A stretch of 64,000 bases of DNA from assembly GCA_019155185.1 (NCBI GenBank), contig CM032817.1, positions 9,134,034 through 9,198,033 of the forward strand, in the 5' to 3' direction. Shown here one piece after another: positions 47,001 through 60,481 of the stretch. The position numbers and the translations under genes are program-made. Origin of the DNA: Beaufortia kweichowensis (Eukaryota; Chordata; Actinopteri; Cypriniformes; Gastromyzontidae). Each line of letters starts with the position of its first letter. Positions within the stretch are counted from its first letter, which is position 1. Under the pieces are notes generated by a model, which did not search any database, was not told the origin of the DNA, and worked only from the letters and a program-made list of their open reading frames with translations.

Positions 47001-49803
47001 AAGGTCACGTGGAATTTCGTTGAAAGGTTTTTGTGGGGGAAAGATGGTGGTTTTATGCTGCAATTCGTCCATTAAGCTCATGCATTAAGTGTTATTTTGG
47101 TCCCTTTTAATGCTAGACGAATGTCATCACGTTTAGGCTGTAGACAGATAATGCAATAATATTATATTAATACACAGGGTGGCATAAACATGTGAGGTTA
47201 TTTTGTTGATTTTAAGGTAATGTAGGGGATTTGAGTAGATAATGGGAATAATATTTGTGTGTTATGCTGTTTATGAAGCGCGACAAAATGGATGCTTTCC
47301 TTTGATTGTGCCAGTTAAAGTGTTAAAACTGCATTTATGCATACATATTTTAAAGAACCAATATTAATTTGGTAACTGTAATATATACTCAATTTAAAGC
47401 TGCTTAAAAATGATAAATCCTCCTCTCAACAGTGACCATTGTTTTCCTAAGTTAAGAAGCCAGGTTTGGTATTTTTTCTTCTTCTTGCTCAGTCACGCAT
47501 ACCAGATCTGAGAGACAGGGTTTGTCCCACGGGAGTCTTCCTCCCCCAAGAAAAAAAACTCAGCAGTCCACCCCCTTCCTCAAACAGACACTTTTAAACA
47601 TTCCACACCATCATTCAAAGCATTTAAGCTTTAGTCTTTGCTCCCCTCCACCGGCCAGAGGGGTGGAGGATTTAAACGGGGGTGCTGGGCTCTTGATGAG
47701 AGAGGGAAAGAGAATTTAAGCCCATCTGAAGGTTACCGCCATCAAACTTTGCTGAGTTCATAGATTTCTTCTTCCCTGGAGCTAAATTGGAGATATTTTT
47801 TACAGCGTGATAACATGCTTAAGACAGATATATAGACCATTTTAAGCCACCCTGGCTTGTTGTTTAATAATGAAATGCCTGAATCCGACTATTATTATTG
47901 AAGATGTTACTTGACAGTAGTATATTAAAACTATACTATAGATTTTTGCTAAGCCAAGCAGAGATGGTTTTTAAGAAAAAAAAAATTAAACCTGTGAAAA
48001 ATCTCTTGCTATTAAAAATAAAAATACCAGCAACAGGGTCATTTAAAGCTGTTGGAATATTAACAGCAACCTGTTAAGGCTTTTCCAGCACCTGTGTTTC
48101 AAGGTGTCTCCGGTCTACTGTCAAGACGCTTTGAAGTTTTATACTGTTCCAGAAAAGGGGGGTGAAGGTTATTTTTCTCTTGTCTAAAGTTGCAGGCATT
48201 TTGGAAGGCACTCGTGATTTGCTAAGAGAGCCGAATTCAAACATGGATCAAACAATCCAATCATCTGTTTAAAGTTACTTATTGTTTAATATCAAAGTCT
48301 AAAATAAATGTCTGGTTTATCTGCAGCAGAAGGTTGAGAGGTTAGGAAAGGTGTCCGAAAGCTTTGCCTGCTACATATTCCTGGAAAACAGAAAGGAATT
48401 TCTGAGTCACTGTTTGACTTTGCTATGTTAAAAAAGCTGTGTGGTTCAGGAACCCTGTCTGACTTTTGAAGACTGGCACCGTCTAGCAAACATGGCACAT
48501 GAGAGATGCTGTAGTTTTCTCAAGGTGTGATTTTTCTTCTCTGTGTGTGGCATTCTTGTGTTTATCGGTTCTGAACAATAGCATGAGACCAGATGCAGAG
48601 GATGTGCTGATATTTGTTGGTCAGTTCTGCACAGGACAAATACAGGTTTAAATCTCTACACTACAGTAAACATGTTCAGCTCAACAGGAGAATTAAACCT
48701 TTTTGTTTTGTAAAAGAATGTAATCTGCATTCAAGAAACAAGAATTGGCATAATTTTGAAACAAAAATGTGTTAAGCTTATTTAAACTTGAGTCATGTGC
48801 TGGAGGTTTAACAGATTGTTCAATAACTCAAATTTAAATAGTTAAAGGGTAAATCTTGAAAAACACAAAACTATGCTCTTTACATCATAAAATGATAGTA
48901 GTATTCATTTTTTCATTATAATTTAAAATTATATTCTTATTACTAAAATATAAATATGAATAAATAGATGGAATGTAATACTAGGGAATGTAAACATAAT
49001 AGTACAATTTATTGTACTGCCTTTAATTTATGCTGCAAAAAAGTCACTTTAATATAGTAATTGGAATTACTGTTTAAGAATCGTGGGACTAGCAAAATAT
49101 ATTCATTACTGTAATGCAAATAGAGGAGGTGCTTAGTTCTCGTATTGTCAAAATACAAAGTCTGTGAAAGACCACATCATAAATATAGTTTCTTATTTTG
49201 TTACCTTAATTCTGATGGGAAGTGAAACCTGGACAAGGTTTCCGTGAGATTCACTCATAAAGATCAGTGTCTAGTGGGTTTATAGAAAATTTTGGTTGGA
49301 GAAAGAGTGGAATTAACTTTGTGGTGTCTCACATGGTTGTCAGGTTTTAGTCATACCTCTCATTAGAGCTAATCCACAGCAGTTTTTTCACACTGCGGGC
49401 TGGATGACGGCCATATGGCATTTTACAAGCAGTTGGTACCACACACAACTGTTTTACTGCACATACTGTACGTCAGTTGCTTTCCTTTTTGGAAAAAGAA
49501 TAGGCAGGCTGACTGGTCTGTGTGAGCCGTTTCCAGGTTTGTTTTGCCAGATCTCCCCTGGTGAGGTTGTGACAGAGTTTGACTGGAGTCATGTGACCCT
49601 GCTGGAAGTGTGAGTACAGAGGGTCTGGAGCCAGGAGACCCAATCTGTCACCTCACCCCTTTATACACACATTCAGAGACGAAGCAAATTTACAACGGCA
49701 AAGTTGAGCCAGGCACACAAATGCACAGACTCCAAATTTTAGGCAAAATGTAGGAAAATTAAGTAAAATGCTAGAGCTATTCTGTCCGACTTAGCTTTTC
49801 TAT

Positions 49804-49818
49804 GTGTGTGTGTGTATA

Positions 49819-49849
<31 letters not shown>

Positions 49850-49852
49850 GTG
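49804..49852. repeat. (TG)/(TA)/(TATG) compound microsatellite
   Basis: TG units pass into TA and then about six GTAT units. Confidence 0.9.
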
Positions 49853-51013
49853 TCTTAGGGATTGTGTACAAACTCCCCCCCCACACACACAGGTAAACTA
49901 TCAACTCACTCTTAATGCCTTTATTTCTTGTCACTTCTTCATTGCTTCCTTGAAAAATGGGATTCCAGCTCGTGTTGCACCAGTTTTCCCCTTTTGTTCA
50001 GATTGTATTAGGTGACGGTCCACATGTTCATATCTACTTTCATACGGTGTGAAATGCAGCTCTCTGAATGCACTCTGGAGGCAGGAGGTCTGTGCATGAA
50101 AGAAACTTGAGCACGAGACCGAAAACCACACCGCACAAACAAAAAACAATTTAGGAAAAAAAGACAACCAGCGTGGAAGCTTTGTTGCTTTTAAAACGGC
50201 CTGTTTTAACGTTAATCCTTAACCGCAAATTGTCAGGCTGGGCACGCACGGCTTTTGTCCATTAGGAATCAAAATCGACTGTTATAAAATTTCATTATAA
50301 AGTAGATTTGGTCCTGGCTGCTGATTGGTCAATTCAGTATTTTAGCTGTATTAAAATATAAAAAAGTATTTACATTTATGACAAAACACACAGCTATTGT
50401 GTATAACAGTACGACTGTAGCTACTGTGTATATATGGATGGCACTTAATGAATCTGCTTATTAAAGTAACATACAGTTTTTTGCTTTTAAATATGTTACA
50501 AGTACATCATTCCTAAACTGTATTTTGGCTTTGATTATACAGTAATAATACAGAAAACCTGGGCACTTTTTTTAAGCATTATGGACATGACATTTTCACT
50601 CAAAACTTAAAATATAAACTCACAGAATGTATTTATTACCAATATACTGAACCATCTGTTTATATTTTACTACCAGTATAGACATCAGAGAAATATTAGT
50701 CTAAGTTACCTATAAAAAATAAATAAATAAATAAATATATATATATACACAAATATTATGGATGTGACAAAAAAGGACATGTTTTTGAGAGGCAATATAT
50801 TTTTTGTAGAATTTCTGTAAATTAAAGGTACAAACCAGAAGCAATAATACCCATCAAATGGAGAAGAGTAGTTTGCGTATGACAGTATAGCAAAAATGTA
50901 GCAAACCAGGAAAAAAATGTTGGGAAACAGGAAGGTAGAAGAAAAATACAATGTAAGAGACAAGAAAATGTTTGGCTTTGGAATGTAAAAGGTAAAAGCT
51001 GATAGACGAGTAC

Positions 51014-51037
51014 TTGTGTGTGTGTGTGTGTGTGTGT
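51014..51037. repeat. (TG)n microsatellite
   Basis: About 12 TG units in the gene-free right-hand region. Confidence 0.9.
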
Positions 51038-51689
51038 TCAAAGTCCGGGCTACAGGCCGACTGCACAGTAGGAGATTTGTTGTTACTCAGAGTGTGGGTG
51101 GTAGAAAGGGTGTGAGAGTGTTGTGTGTGTGCTGCTCAAAATCCACTCAAGAGGAGGAAGAAGGAAAGAGACTAAAAGAAAGAAACAAGAAGAGAGATGG
51201 ATGACAGAGGGAGGTATACTACTGTGGCTAAAACCACTCGAGACATCCAGCGGCCTCTGCCCATCATCACCAAACCCCACACAGCCAGGGAGATATATTT
51301 CCAAAAGTGCTATTTAGAATCACCCAAGAGGTCCAATCCATAATGTTTTGTTCAAATAGAATTTCTTTTAAACACTACGTATACAAAAAGCACTGCAGGT
51401 CCAATGGATTCATACTATGTCAGTTGTTAAAGCTGGATCAAAGTTATTGATGGAAATAAAATAAAATAAAGATGTATCCTGAGCAATGTAAAAAGAACAT
51501 AATTTTTTCCGGAAAAGTAGCAAATCTGGATTAAATAAATCCAATATGGCATCATAGCCATAACAAGGAAATTAACTTTACCGCCGTACCACAGATTGAT
51601 GACATGCATCCAGGGAATGACAGAAACAAATGGCTTGGTGGAATATAAAAGAATGACAGAGCTTCATTTCAGTGATAAAAAGAAAAAAA

Positions 51690-51790
51690 GAAAAACAGTT
51701 TACCCAAAAATGAAAATCCTGTCATCAATTACTGACAATTCTGTCATTCCTAACCAATGATTACCTATGACAACTATCATTTTTTGCTTT
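51690..51790. mobile_element. Fragment of common cyprinid MITE
   Basis: The sequence tttacccaaaaatgaaaatc, ctgtcatcaattactgac is close to the terminal sequence of an abundant cyprinid nonautonomous DNA transposon (acccaaaaatgaaaattctg, tcatcatttactcaccc). Only one end is recognisable. Confidence 0.45.
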
Positions 51791-52754
51791 GTAAAAATGA
51801 CAAATAAAGCACTGTTAAAGTAGTTTATATGACTAATGCACTAATAGTTTTGTGGTGTGTAGAACAGGCTGAAATGTATCTATTGCAGCACTAGCACTGT
51901 TATTATTAAATATCTCAGACGTCTTTGTCTGCTTTCTCTCTCTCTGGACTGGGTATTTCATGGTTGAGATGAGTAAAAGGCAGTGTTATACAACAGGAAG
52001 TGAAGCACGTCTCCAGAGCTTTAAGGACAAATAGACTGGTTTGATCAAGTTTAGAGCCGGGCTCTCTTGAGCCCACCTCTCAATACCGGCTCGAGTACAA
52101 ACACAGGAGAAACACAGGGAACGAAGAAACACTTCATAGCTTCATTCTGCCTGATTCAAGTCTGCGTTCAATTCTTTCTCTTTTAAATGCCAAAAAGAAA
52201 ATTAATGGTATTGTGATTATAAACTGTTAAAATCAAACCTGCAAATCAAATTACCACAGTATGTCCATCTGATTCCATGATAGTACTGTGATCTAAAGAG
52301 ATTTTGATTCTGTAAGAAAGTCATAAAAAGTGATAAAGAATGCAGTCCTGGTTTATTCTTTGCTCACACACTGATGCTGGTAGAATTATAACTAAAAGCA
52401 GGATACAATATAGATGAATGGACACAGCTGCACAAGAAGCTGCATATTAACAGAGCAAAACCCACAGGGCCGCATGCACAAGACCTGCCAGCTCAAAGAG
52501 TAATGTTAAAACTGTAATGTCAGCAAAAAGTCAGCTAGCATTGTTTCAGTTTCCAGAAGAACACACAGGGTGGACTTTACTGTTAGCAGGAAGTGGAGGG
52601 ATGTAGGAAAGGGCTGGTATACACCAAAACACTCAGGACACATTTAAGTAAGTTTAACATGGTGCTGCATTACGCTGAGTTTTAATATATGAAAGTGTAA
52701 AGAATATGGGAGCTAAGAAATAAGAAAGATATTCAATCAATAACATCTATATTT

Positions 52755-52995
52755 CAGATTAAAAACTAATCATGGTTTTGTTTAGGTAAAGTGTAACAGC
52801 CATGGTTTTTGGCAGATTGATTGCTATTTGTTGGCAAGACCATAGTAAATTTGTGATTTTATTACAAATAAAACTATAAATAACTATGGTTCATTTTGTT
52901 AAACCATGGTTAATTTTCACAAAGGGTTTTTAACACAAAGCTTTAGCAAAATTTAAAGATATACACACTATGTACTACTATCATGGTTTTGAAGC
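52755..52995. mobile_element. AT-rich element with repeated ccatggtt/accatag motifs
   Basis: The motif catggttttg or its complement recurs in both orientations (catggttttg near 52771, ccatggtttttgg near 52800, accatagtaaat near 52840, ctatggttcatttt near 52884, accatggttaattttcac near 52903, catggttttgaag near 52983). The alternation suggests a decayed palindromic MITE. The family is not identified. Confidence 0.35.
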
Positions 52996-53770
52996 TTGAC
53001 GTTGTATGCTAATGTTGTATGGAAAAGCCTTTTAGCACAATAATTGTACCTCTGAAGATAAAGGGCCTTTCAGAAAAGAACCAAGGTGAAAGGGTTCTTC
53101 TGTTCCTAAAATAAATGCCTCACAAGATGACTGCATTGCTTTTGGCCATTCGGGTTGTGCTAAAGAGCCGAGAGCGATGCAGGAATATGAAACCACATAC
53201 GCTGGGCAGCACTGAGCTCATTCCTGCACCTCATTTCCTCTCTTTCTCTGTCCTTCCTTTTCTCCAACGAACCCGTCTCACTTTGTGGCGGCCGTCCATC
53301 TCTTTCTCTCTTCCTCTCTCTCTCTCGCTCATTCTCTCAGCCCACTGTAAAATGCCATGCTGTCTCTCTTCGCTTTGAGATTTAGTGGCTGTAAGTGTGA
53401 CATGGAGAGGCACAGCTTGTGTCTGCCTCGAGGCAGCCGTCCGAGTCAGCCGGGGAATTTATAAAGTGTCTGACGTTATCGCCATGCGGTATGCAGACTC
53501 TTCATTGTCTCTTCCACAACCTCTTCATCATCCTTTCTCTCTTTCTTGTCAAATATCTACTCTGTTTTACATTTCTGACACCTCTGTCCTGTTTTCTAAC
53601 TCTTTTAACCCTCATCTTCCTCATTCTCTGCATTTACATATTTAATCTGACTGTCTTAAGTGTTTTCTTACACAAACACTCATGAAACATGTGCATATAT
53701 CAACTCGCACAACTTGCATATCTGCCATTTTAACCTCATGTTTTTTTTTTAGAGTTTGCTACTTTTTCCA

Positions 53771-53779
53771 TCTCTCTCT

Positions 53780-53827
<48 letters not shown>
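53771..53827. repeat. (CT)n microsatellite
   Basis: About 57 bp of CT with one TTC interruption. Confidence 0.95.
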
Positions 53828-53828
<1 letters not shown>

Positions 53829-55130
53829 ATGCTGGGAAACAGTGGATAGTGTTTTACTTCTGTGCTGCCACTTCTCTCTCTCTTTTTTTGCTTTGTCACT
53901 CAACGCGACATGTCCTGTCACATGGTCCATTCGCTTCGACAGACACGGAACCGGAGAATGCTGCCTGTCTTCTTTCTCTCTCTCTCTCTTTCTCAACCTT
54001 CCTCTCTCACTTTAGCTCTGTGTCTATTTGGAGGCAGGAATGGGAAACTCATTCTTGTACTGATGTTTATCAGGCCATTTCAAGCCTGTGCTGCATTTTT
54101 ATCTTACAGTGTATCAAAAACCCTGATTCAAAATTCAGAATATTAATGTTGTTACATACTTTATGTATATGGTGCAAAAATGTCGATTTTCTGTACAGTC
54201 TAATTGTTTTTCTTCACAGGAAGTAAAAGACATGACCATATGTTAGCAGATGAATAACACAAGCTATAAAAATTTGAATATGCACATGTTTGTGTCTATC
54301 AGTGTGGATAGAGCCAGAGAGGAACTCCAGAGAAACAAGGAGAGATAAAGGTTGTTCTGACCCTATTAGGGAACCAATGTTAATACATTTCAGTAACATT
54401 CACCCGCTCATGTTACTAGGACAATGACACGAGACTTCAATTAATGCATGCGAGGTGGGAATTCACATGTCCTCTGGACTTCCTATGATAAATTAGTCAT
54501 TCTTAAGCTACCTGAACATAAATCTGACCACTATAAAACAAGCACTTTCACTTAATATCTCTCTCTTTATCAAATGACTCTCACAAAATTAGAGCCGACA
54601 TGATTGCAGATTTTGTTGCAGATGTGTTTTGTGTATGAATCTTAAGTGATTCTGAAAAAGCTCTGCCACTTCACTGCGACTCCTGTGATATTCTATCCGC
54701 TGTTATGTTTTAGAGAGAGAGAGTGAGAGAGACTAAGACTAAAAACCAAGAATGTTTAATATGTGGAAATCTCCCACACTAGGATGAGGAAAAATACATA
54801 TATCACGGTTCACAAAAATAATACGGGACAAATCCAGTGTGTCTGGCTTTAATTCAAAGCATACAGACTGTAGAAGACCCTGGGCTTTTTTCTCGAACCA
54901 TCTTATCCATATTTAAAGGGTAAGACCTGAGTGCAATAAGTGAAAGCAGCTTTGCATACAAGATCACAGCCAATTAAACTGACAGTTTCTCATTCAGGGA
55001 AGCGGGAGGGAGTCGAGCCAAGAATTTCTCAAAAGTTGCCTCAGACAAAAGAACGAAAAACAGCTCTTGTAACCCTAATGCATGACCTGTCCAGAAAAAG
55101 AGAGCAAAAAAGACCTGGAGAAATAGAGAA

Positions 55131-55224
55131 TCATATTCATATTTATGCATTTGTCAGATGCTTTTTGTATAAAGTGACAAAGAACAATTGGATCTACGCT
55201 CTACCAGTTGAGCTACAGAAACAC
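55131..55224 (-). mobile_element. tRNA-derived SINE remnant
   Basis: On the minus strand it has a box A-like GTAGCTCAACTGGTAGAGCG and, after a shortened body, a LINE-type tail (cactttatacaaaaagcatc, tgacaaatgcataaatatgaa). It is internally deleted compared with the 34840 copy. Confidence 0.7.
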
Positions 55225-55729
55225 AGATAATGGGAAACTGACAAGTAAGAAGACAAAGTATACCATGGCTGTTAACAATTTTATGTAGTTTAGGACAAGT
55301 TACCTCTCATTAGCATGACAATACAAAACACAACAAAAATATGTGCAAAACAGGCAATTTATCATTAGATTCAACTATATATAATCTCAGTACCTTTTCG
55401 GTATAATCAACATTTGAGCAAATGGCTGCAGACATCATTCCAGCTTTTAAAATATTTCCAATAACTAAATATCTGAGACAGCTCCACACAGAAAAAAAAT
55501 ACGTCCCTCATGACCTCAAAAGTAGACATTCTTCATCGCGAACCAAAATGAAACTGCACAGCTCACGACAAATGTATTTATTCTAAACAAATGTAACATA
55601 TTAAGAGGGACACAACAGACAGAACAGACAGAAAATAGATGAAAAACAACTAAATAAATGAAATAATCTTGTGACTGTCAGGCACTGGAAGCGTGCCAGA
55701 AACCAGAGGTTCACAGCGGAGAGTGCGAG

Positions 55730-55731
<2 letters not shown>

Positions 55732-55784
<53 letters not shown>
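55732..55784. repeat. (GA)n microsatellite
   Basis: About 53 bp of pure GA. Confidence 0.95.
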
Positions 55785-55794
<10 letters not shown>

Positions 55795-56279
55795 TAAAAG
55801 GGTGAGAGAGAGTCAGGGGAAGAAGGATTGTGAAGGAAAAGAAAAGAATGGGAAGAAACTGAGAACGGAAAACAAAGGAGAATGCTGTGAATGTTTTAAT
55901 CATCTGGAGGAGTAAAAATGAAGTGAAGAGAGTGAAAAAGGTACCATGTATGTTAAGTCAAGCAAGTTGTTTTCACACTATTTTCTTGGTAAACAGCAAT
56001 GTTCCAAATGCTTTGGCAAAACAATGAGTTTTTGTTATGCCAATAAAGTGCATTTAAATTGAAATACAAAAAACAATGCAAGCTAAAAGAGCAACAAACA
56101 CACACAGGAATACAATCCTGAAAACGAAAGCGAGAGAGAGAGAGATTGTGTGTGTGTGCTGGTCAATGCTCAACAGTGCAGGAACTCTCAGCTGCCCAGC
56201 AGGAAAAATCCCATCATTCTCTGCATACCGCACAAATTCCAGCTCTGCTTTCACCTCCTGGCCCCAACTCCTCCACTCT

Positions 56280-56282
<3 letters not shown>

Positions 56283-56313
<31 letters not shown>
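56283..56313. repeat. (CT)n microsatellite
   Basis: About 30 bp of CT, complementary to the GA tract 0.5 kb to its left. Confidence 0.95.
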
Positions 56314-56315
<2 letters not shown>

Positions 56316-59300
56316 GGAGCAGGAGGCTTGTCTGAACTCTCTCACACCTGGGGCCTCTCAAACCTTTGCCTCACCTTTAACTGCACAGCCTTTGCTCAGA
56401 ATCATTATGTCTGTACTTTACAAAAAAAGTACTAGAATTACAATACTAAATTGTACTTAACCGTGTTTTTCATACACATTTTCTTCACTTTTTTCTTACA
56501 CTATTTCTCCTGTTTTCTTTACAGACTGACATACTTTAAATCTTAAAATGACATAATTATATAAATGTAATATTTGCTCTGGTATAGATAATAGAAATGA
56601 TTTCATGATATCTTTATTATCTCTGTAGTTTCTCTTACAGAGCACTGGCATCAAACAGAGAGCAATTATTCCAATCTTGTCCTTGGAAATTATGATATCC
56701 ACATTAATTTGCTACTTTTCTACTTCTATTGCATGTCTAAAACTGTTATCTATTTCTATATTTTCCATATTACTGCGAAATATTTTCATAATTATTTACG
56801 TATTTACGTTGATTTTTACTACTCTGCATTTCTTCTGATGCAGAGGACATTCATTACGCTCCATTGCTCATTGTAATATTACTCTAATCAAATTGGCTCA
56901 CGGCCTGATATAATTCATGTGCTGTTGACACATCATTGAGGATATTCACAGAGTCACTTTACACCATATTGAGACAAGAATTAGATCATTCTAATCATTA
57001 TCTACTTATTTTTGCATATGGTCTTATCATGGGTGACTTGAAAAGCTCTGGTGCTTCAGCCCTAATAAAACTTGCATAAAAGCATGAAAGAGTCTTTCAT
57101 GTTTCCGAGTGCATAACGCAGGGCTTTGGACCTGATGAAATACAGAAAGTGTCAGAGTTGGTGAGTTCATTACGACCTGACTTTGAAAAACAGATTCTTG
57201 ACTTTGGTTTGGACTACAACTTTGTAGTTATAACTGACACTGAACAAAAATACATGTCTTTGTTCTGAAAATATAGTAGGGCCCAACAGTCTAAACGCCG
57301 CCAATAGTAATGCCTTTCTATTATTTAGCCAATATATTTATTATGATAATATTATTCTTACATTTTGAATAAAAAGCTGATTCGGAAAAATATGTAATTT
57401 GGACATTCAAGCAAGCATATATGGTATGTTTTCCAGTTTTATGTTAAAAATATATATTTAACATTCCTTTGCTCATAATCCTTAAACTTTTGAATCCAAG
57501 CATTTTGGACTCCCTCTATGTATTTAAGGACTGATAACATACAAACACACATTTGGACATTTGTTTTTCGTTTATGGTAGAGGATTTCTATAAACTTCTA
57601 CTGTTTTTAATATTTTCAATACTTTCTATTCCCTACCCAAATCAAATGATTTTGTACACTTTAAGACATTTTTTATTATGTTAACTAAATCATTTTCCTC
57701 AAAGACTAAGCCTGTCCATACCATGTAGCTGATTTCTGGTTTTCATTTGGTCCCACAATGAATTTAAACCTAACCCCCCCACACCCAGCCACAAACATTT
57801 TGTCCTTGTCTTTTTTTAATCTGGCTTTCTGGAATGGATTGAGAGTGAACTCTCTCTGAACAGGAAGATAGGAGAGCAAAGAGGAAAACAGAGCTCTTGT
57901 TTTGCCTCGTTCTCTCTCGGGGCCTCCAAAGATGCCACTCAGGGAGAAGCTATTAATCATTGACGGGCCCCCGTGGCTGTATGTGTGTGTGGAGCCGCAC
58001 AGACTCGGCACAGACAGGACATTGAGAGCAATGGCTAAAGCCAGGCTGCACACAGAAACATTAGCAGTATTCCCCACGCCCACCCTAAAGCTGCTTTAAG
58101 ACCAGGAAGCCAGTCCCTGCAGCAGGTGAAAAAACTCCCCACCGCCCCACAAACGAGCCACAGAAAGAAAAGAAAGTACGATCGTGGCATGCACACACGC
58201 ACACACACAGCTGAAAACCGATCTCCCACAGGATACGCTTACAGCCCTGGCTGATGCCTCTCGCACAGACTGCCAACAATGTTACACCCAGGAGAGAGTA
58301 TGTGTGTGTGGGGGGGGCATAGTGAGAACAGAAATAAATACTAGAAGGAAAGATCGAGGGCAAGAAAAGGGCAAAAGAGAAAATGAGGGGGTGCCTTTGG
58401 GGACAGAAATGTTGCAAAAATGCAATGGAGATGAAGGATGGAAAGAGGAAAGAAAGAGAGGGAGACGGGCGGGTGAAAACAGGCAAGAGACTAATGTAGC
58501 TTTAATCTGGTATTTCCTTTTGCAGAGTGAGGGATATTCCTGAAAAACAGTGAAAGAGTCACACACACAACAGCAACTTTTGGCCTGTAGACCGGCTGCA
58601 AGGCTGCACTGTCCTGGCTGTACTGGGCCTTAACAAGCTAGTTTTTTTCAACAAATGGTGGTGTAGCGTGACCAAATGCATGTTACAATTGTGTTGTGCA
58701 TGCAATGGAAGTAATACTGAAATGTGTTTTTGTAAACCCACTGAGAAATTAATTAAAAAAGCACATATACATTCAACTGCACAGCTATCCCAAGCTGCTC
58801 AACCCCACCTTTGGCCTCTTCCATCAATACCAGATTTGCATAAGGGGTGGAGCTATAATCATATAATACACCACCCATACTATACCTCACCAGCCAGGTA
58901 AAGACACCACAAGTGTCTCTTTATTAGTGGACTGGTAAAGATAAACGACTGTGTGTTTCATCTTTGCATTTCTTTTCACACCTCCGTCACAAATCCTCTC
59001 ACTGTACTGCCTCGTCAGCTGTGTGAAACGGTGTTGTACCGTCTCTAGGGATTATCGTGGCATAGCGGCACAACATAAAAGATGCTACCTAATAAAACAA
59101 GTGAGACATAAGAAGAGACATAAAAAGTAAGCTTGTTCAATACGGATCAGAGTGCCTTCCACCTCCATCTCTCTGGTCCATCACCTGCTGTGGTTGGTCC
59201 TGAGGCAGCAGGCAGACAGGCACGCGGGCAGCCGGCCAGACGACGAAGGCATGGCCGGTCTGGTCTGCGCTGGGCTAGGTTTAGACCATGTCCCTAGTCT

Positions 59301-60397
59301 TCTGAGAGAGGAAGCCGCTGGCTAGAGCCGCTTTCATCGTCCCAGCAGAATTAATCACCAAAGCCTTCAAGCTGCCAACCAGCAGAGAAGACTGTCAGCC
59401 AAGAGGTTTCTGGCACCGGCCCAGTTCTCTATCCCTGCAGGGGCCTTTCTATCAGATCAAAGACTGCCACCATCACCCCCCTCACCCCACCCCAGATCAC
59501 CGCTTTCTCTTTCTGTGGGGATGTAGATGATTCTTGAGATTTTATAGGGGAAAAAGATGAGGACGTAGATATGTCTAATTAGATTCTGAATCTCTAATGA
59601 GCCGTGTGCGGTTTCTCTCCGAGCTTGAGCAAGATGCGAAGCACCTGCTCGAAGGGCAAAATCACTCCATCCACGGGCACCTCGGCCAAGAACATCCCCA
59701 TGACAACCACCAGCCAATGAGACGGCTGACACGCGGGTCATACAAGCCTCCCACAGCACTGGACAATATGACTGAGACTACAGGTGATGCTGTGGGAGAT
59801 ACAGCTCTGTGTTTAGTTTAACTGCAGTCACTACCAAAATTATAATAAATTACTACATTTAACATATAAAATTATATTGATTTAATCTTCTTTAAAAGTG
59901 CAAGTCATTGTGTAAAGTCAATGTGATTTTAATTTCTGTTTTTCATCACAGCAGCTTATTGCTACACTGTATTACTAACTAAGGCTTTTTGGCAGGAGCT
60001 TTACTAATTATTGAATTTTTTTGGGTAGCTTAAAAAATGCAAATGAACCAAATTATATATTCTAACATCAATAAAGAGTGTAGCAACAATTTTAACAAAG
60101 AGAACATGCTCTCCCCCAACTTTTGTCCATCATCTCCATCATATTTTGTTGAGAAATAATTGATATCTTTAAAGCATTCTAAAAAAAATGGCAGTGAGTC
60201 TGAAAAATCATGACTAATACAAAACCTCTGCCAACCAGTCGCTTCAGCAGACTAAATTACTAAATTACTACTTACTAGCGCCTCAACTTACTCGCTTAAT
60301 ACTAGGTGAACCTATTGTCACCTCATTAATATTCATGAGTCAATATAGTAAGGTTTAATGATAAGATCAACCACACTTTTTACATTCTTCCCATGAG

Positions 60398-60398
<1 letters not shown>

Positions 60399-60479
<81 letters not shown>
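60399..60479. repeat. (TTTC)n-(CT)n compound microsatellite
   Basis: Seven to eight TTTC units run directly into about 25 CT units; all pyrimidine over 81 bp. Confidence 0.95.

Positions 60480-60481
<2 letters not shown>

Noticed and set aside
47522..47719. Possible second fbxl14 exon (ARGVEDLNGG frame)
   Set aside because: It only faintly resembles the expected long C-terminal tail, and an ag acceptor in the right phase was not convincing.
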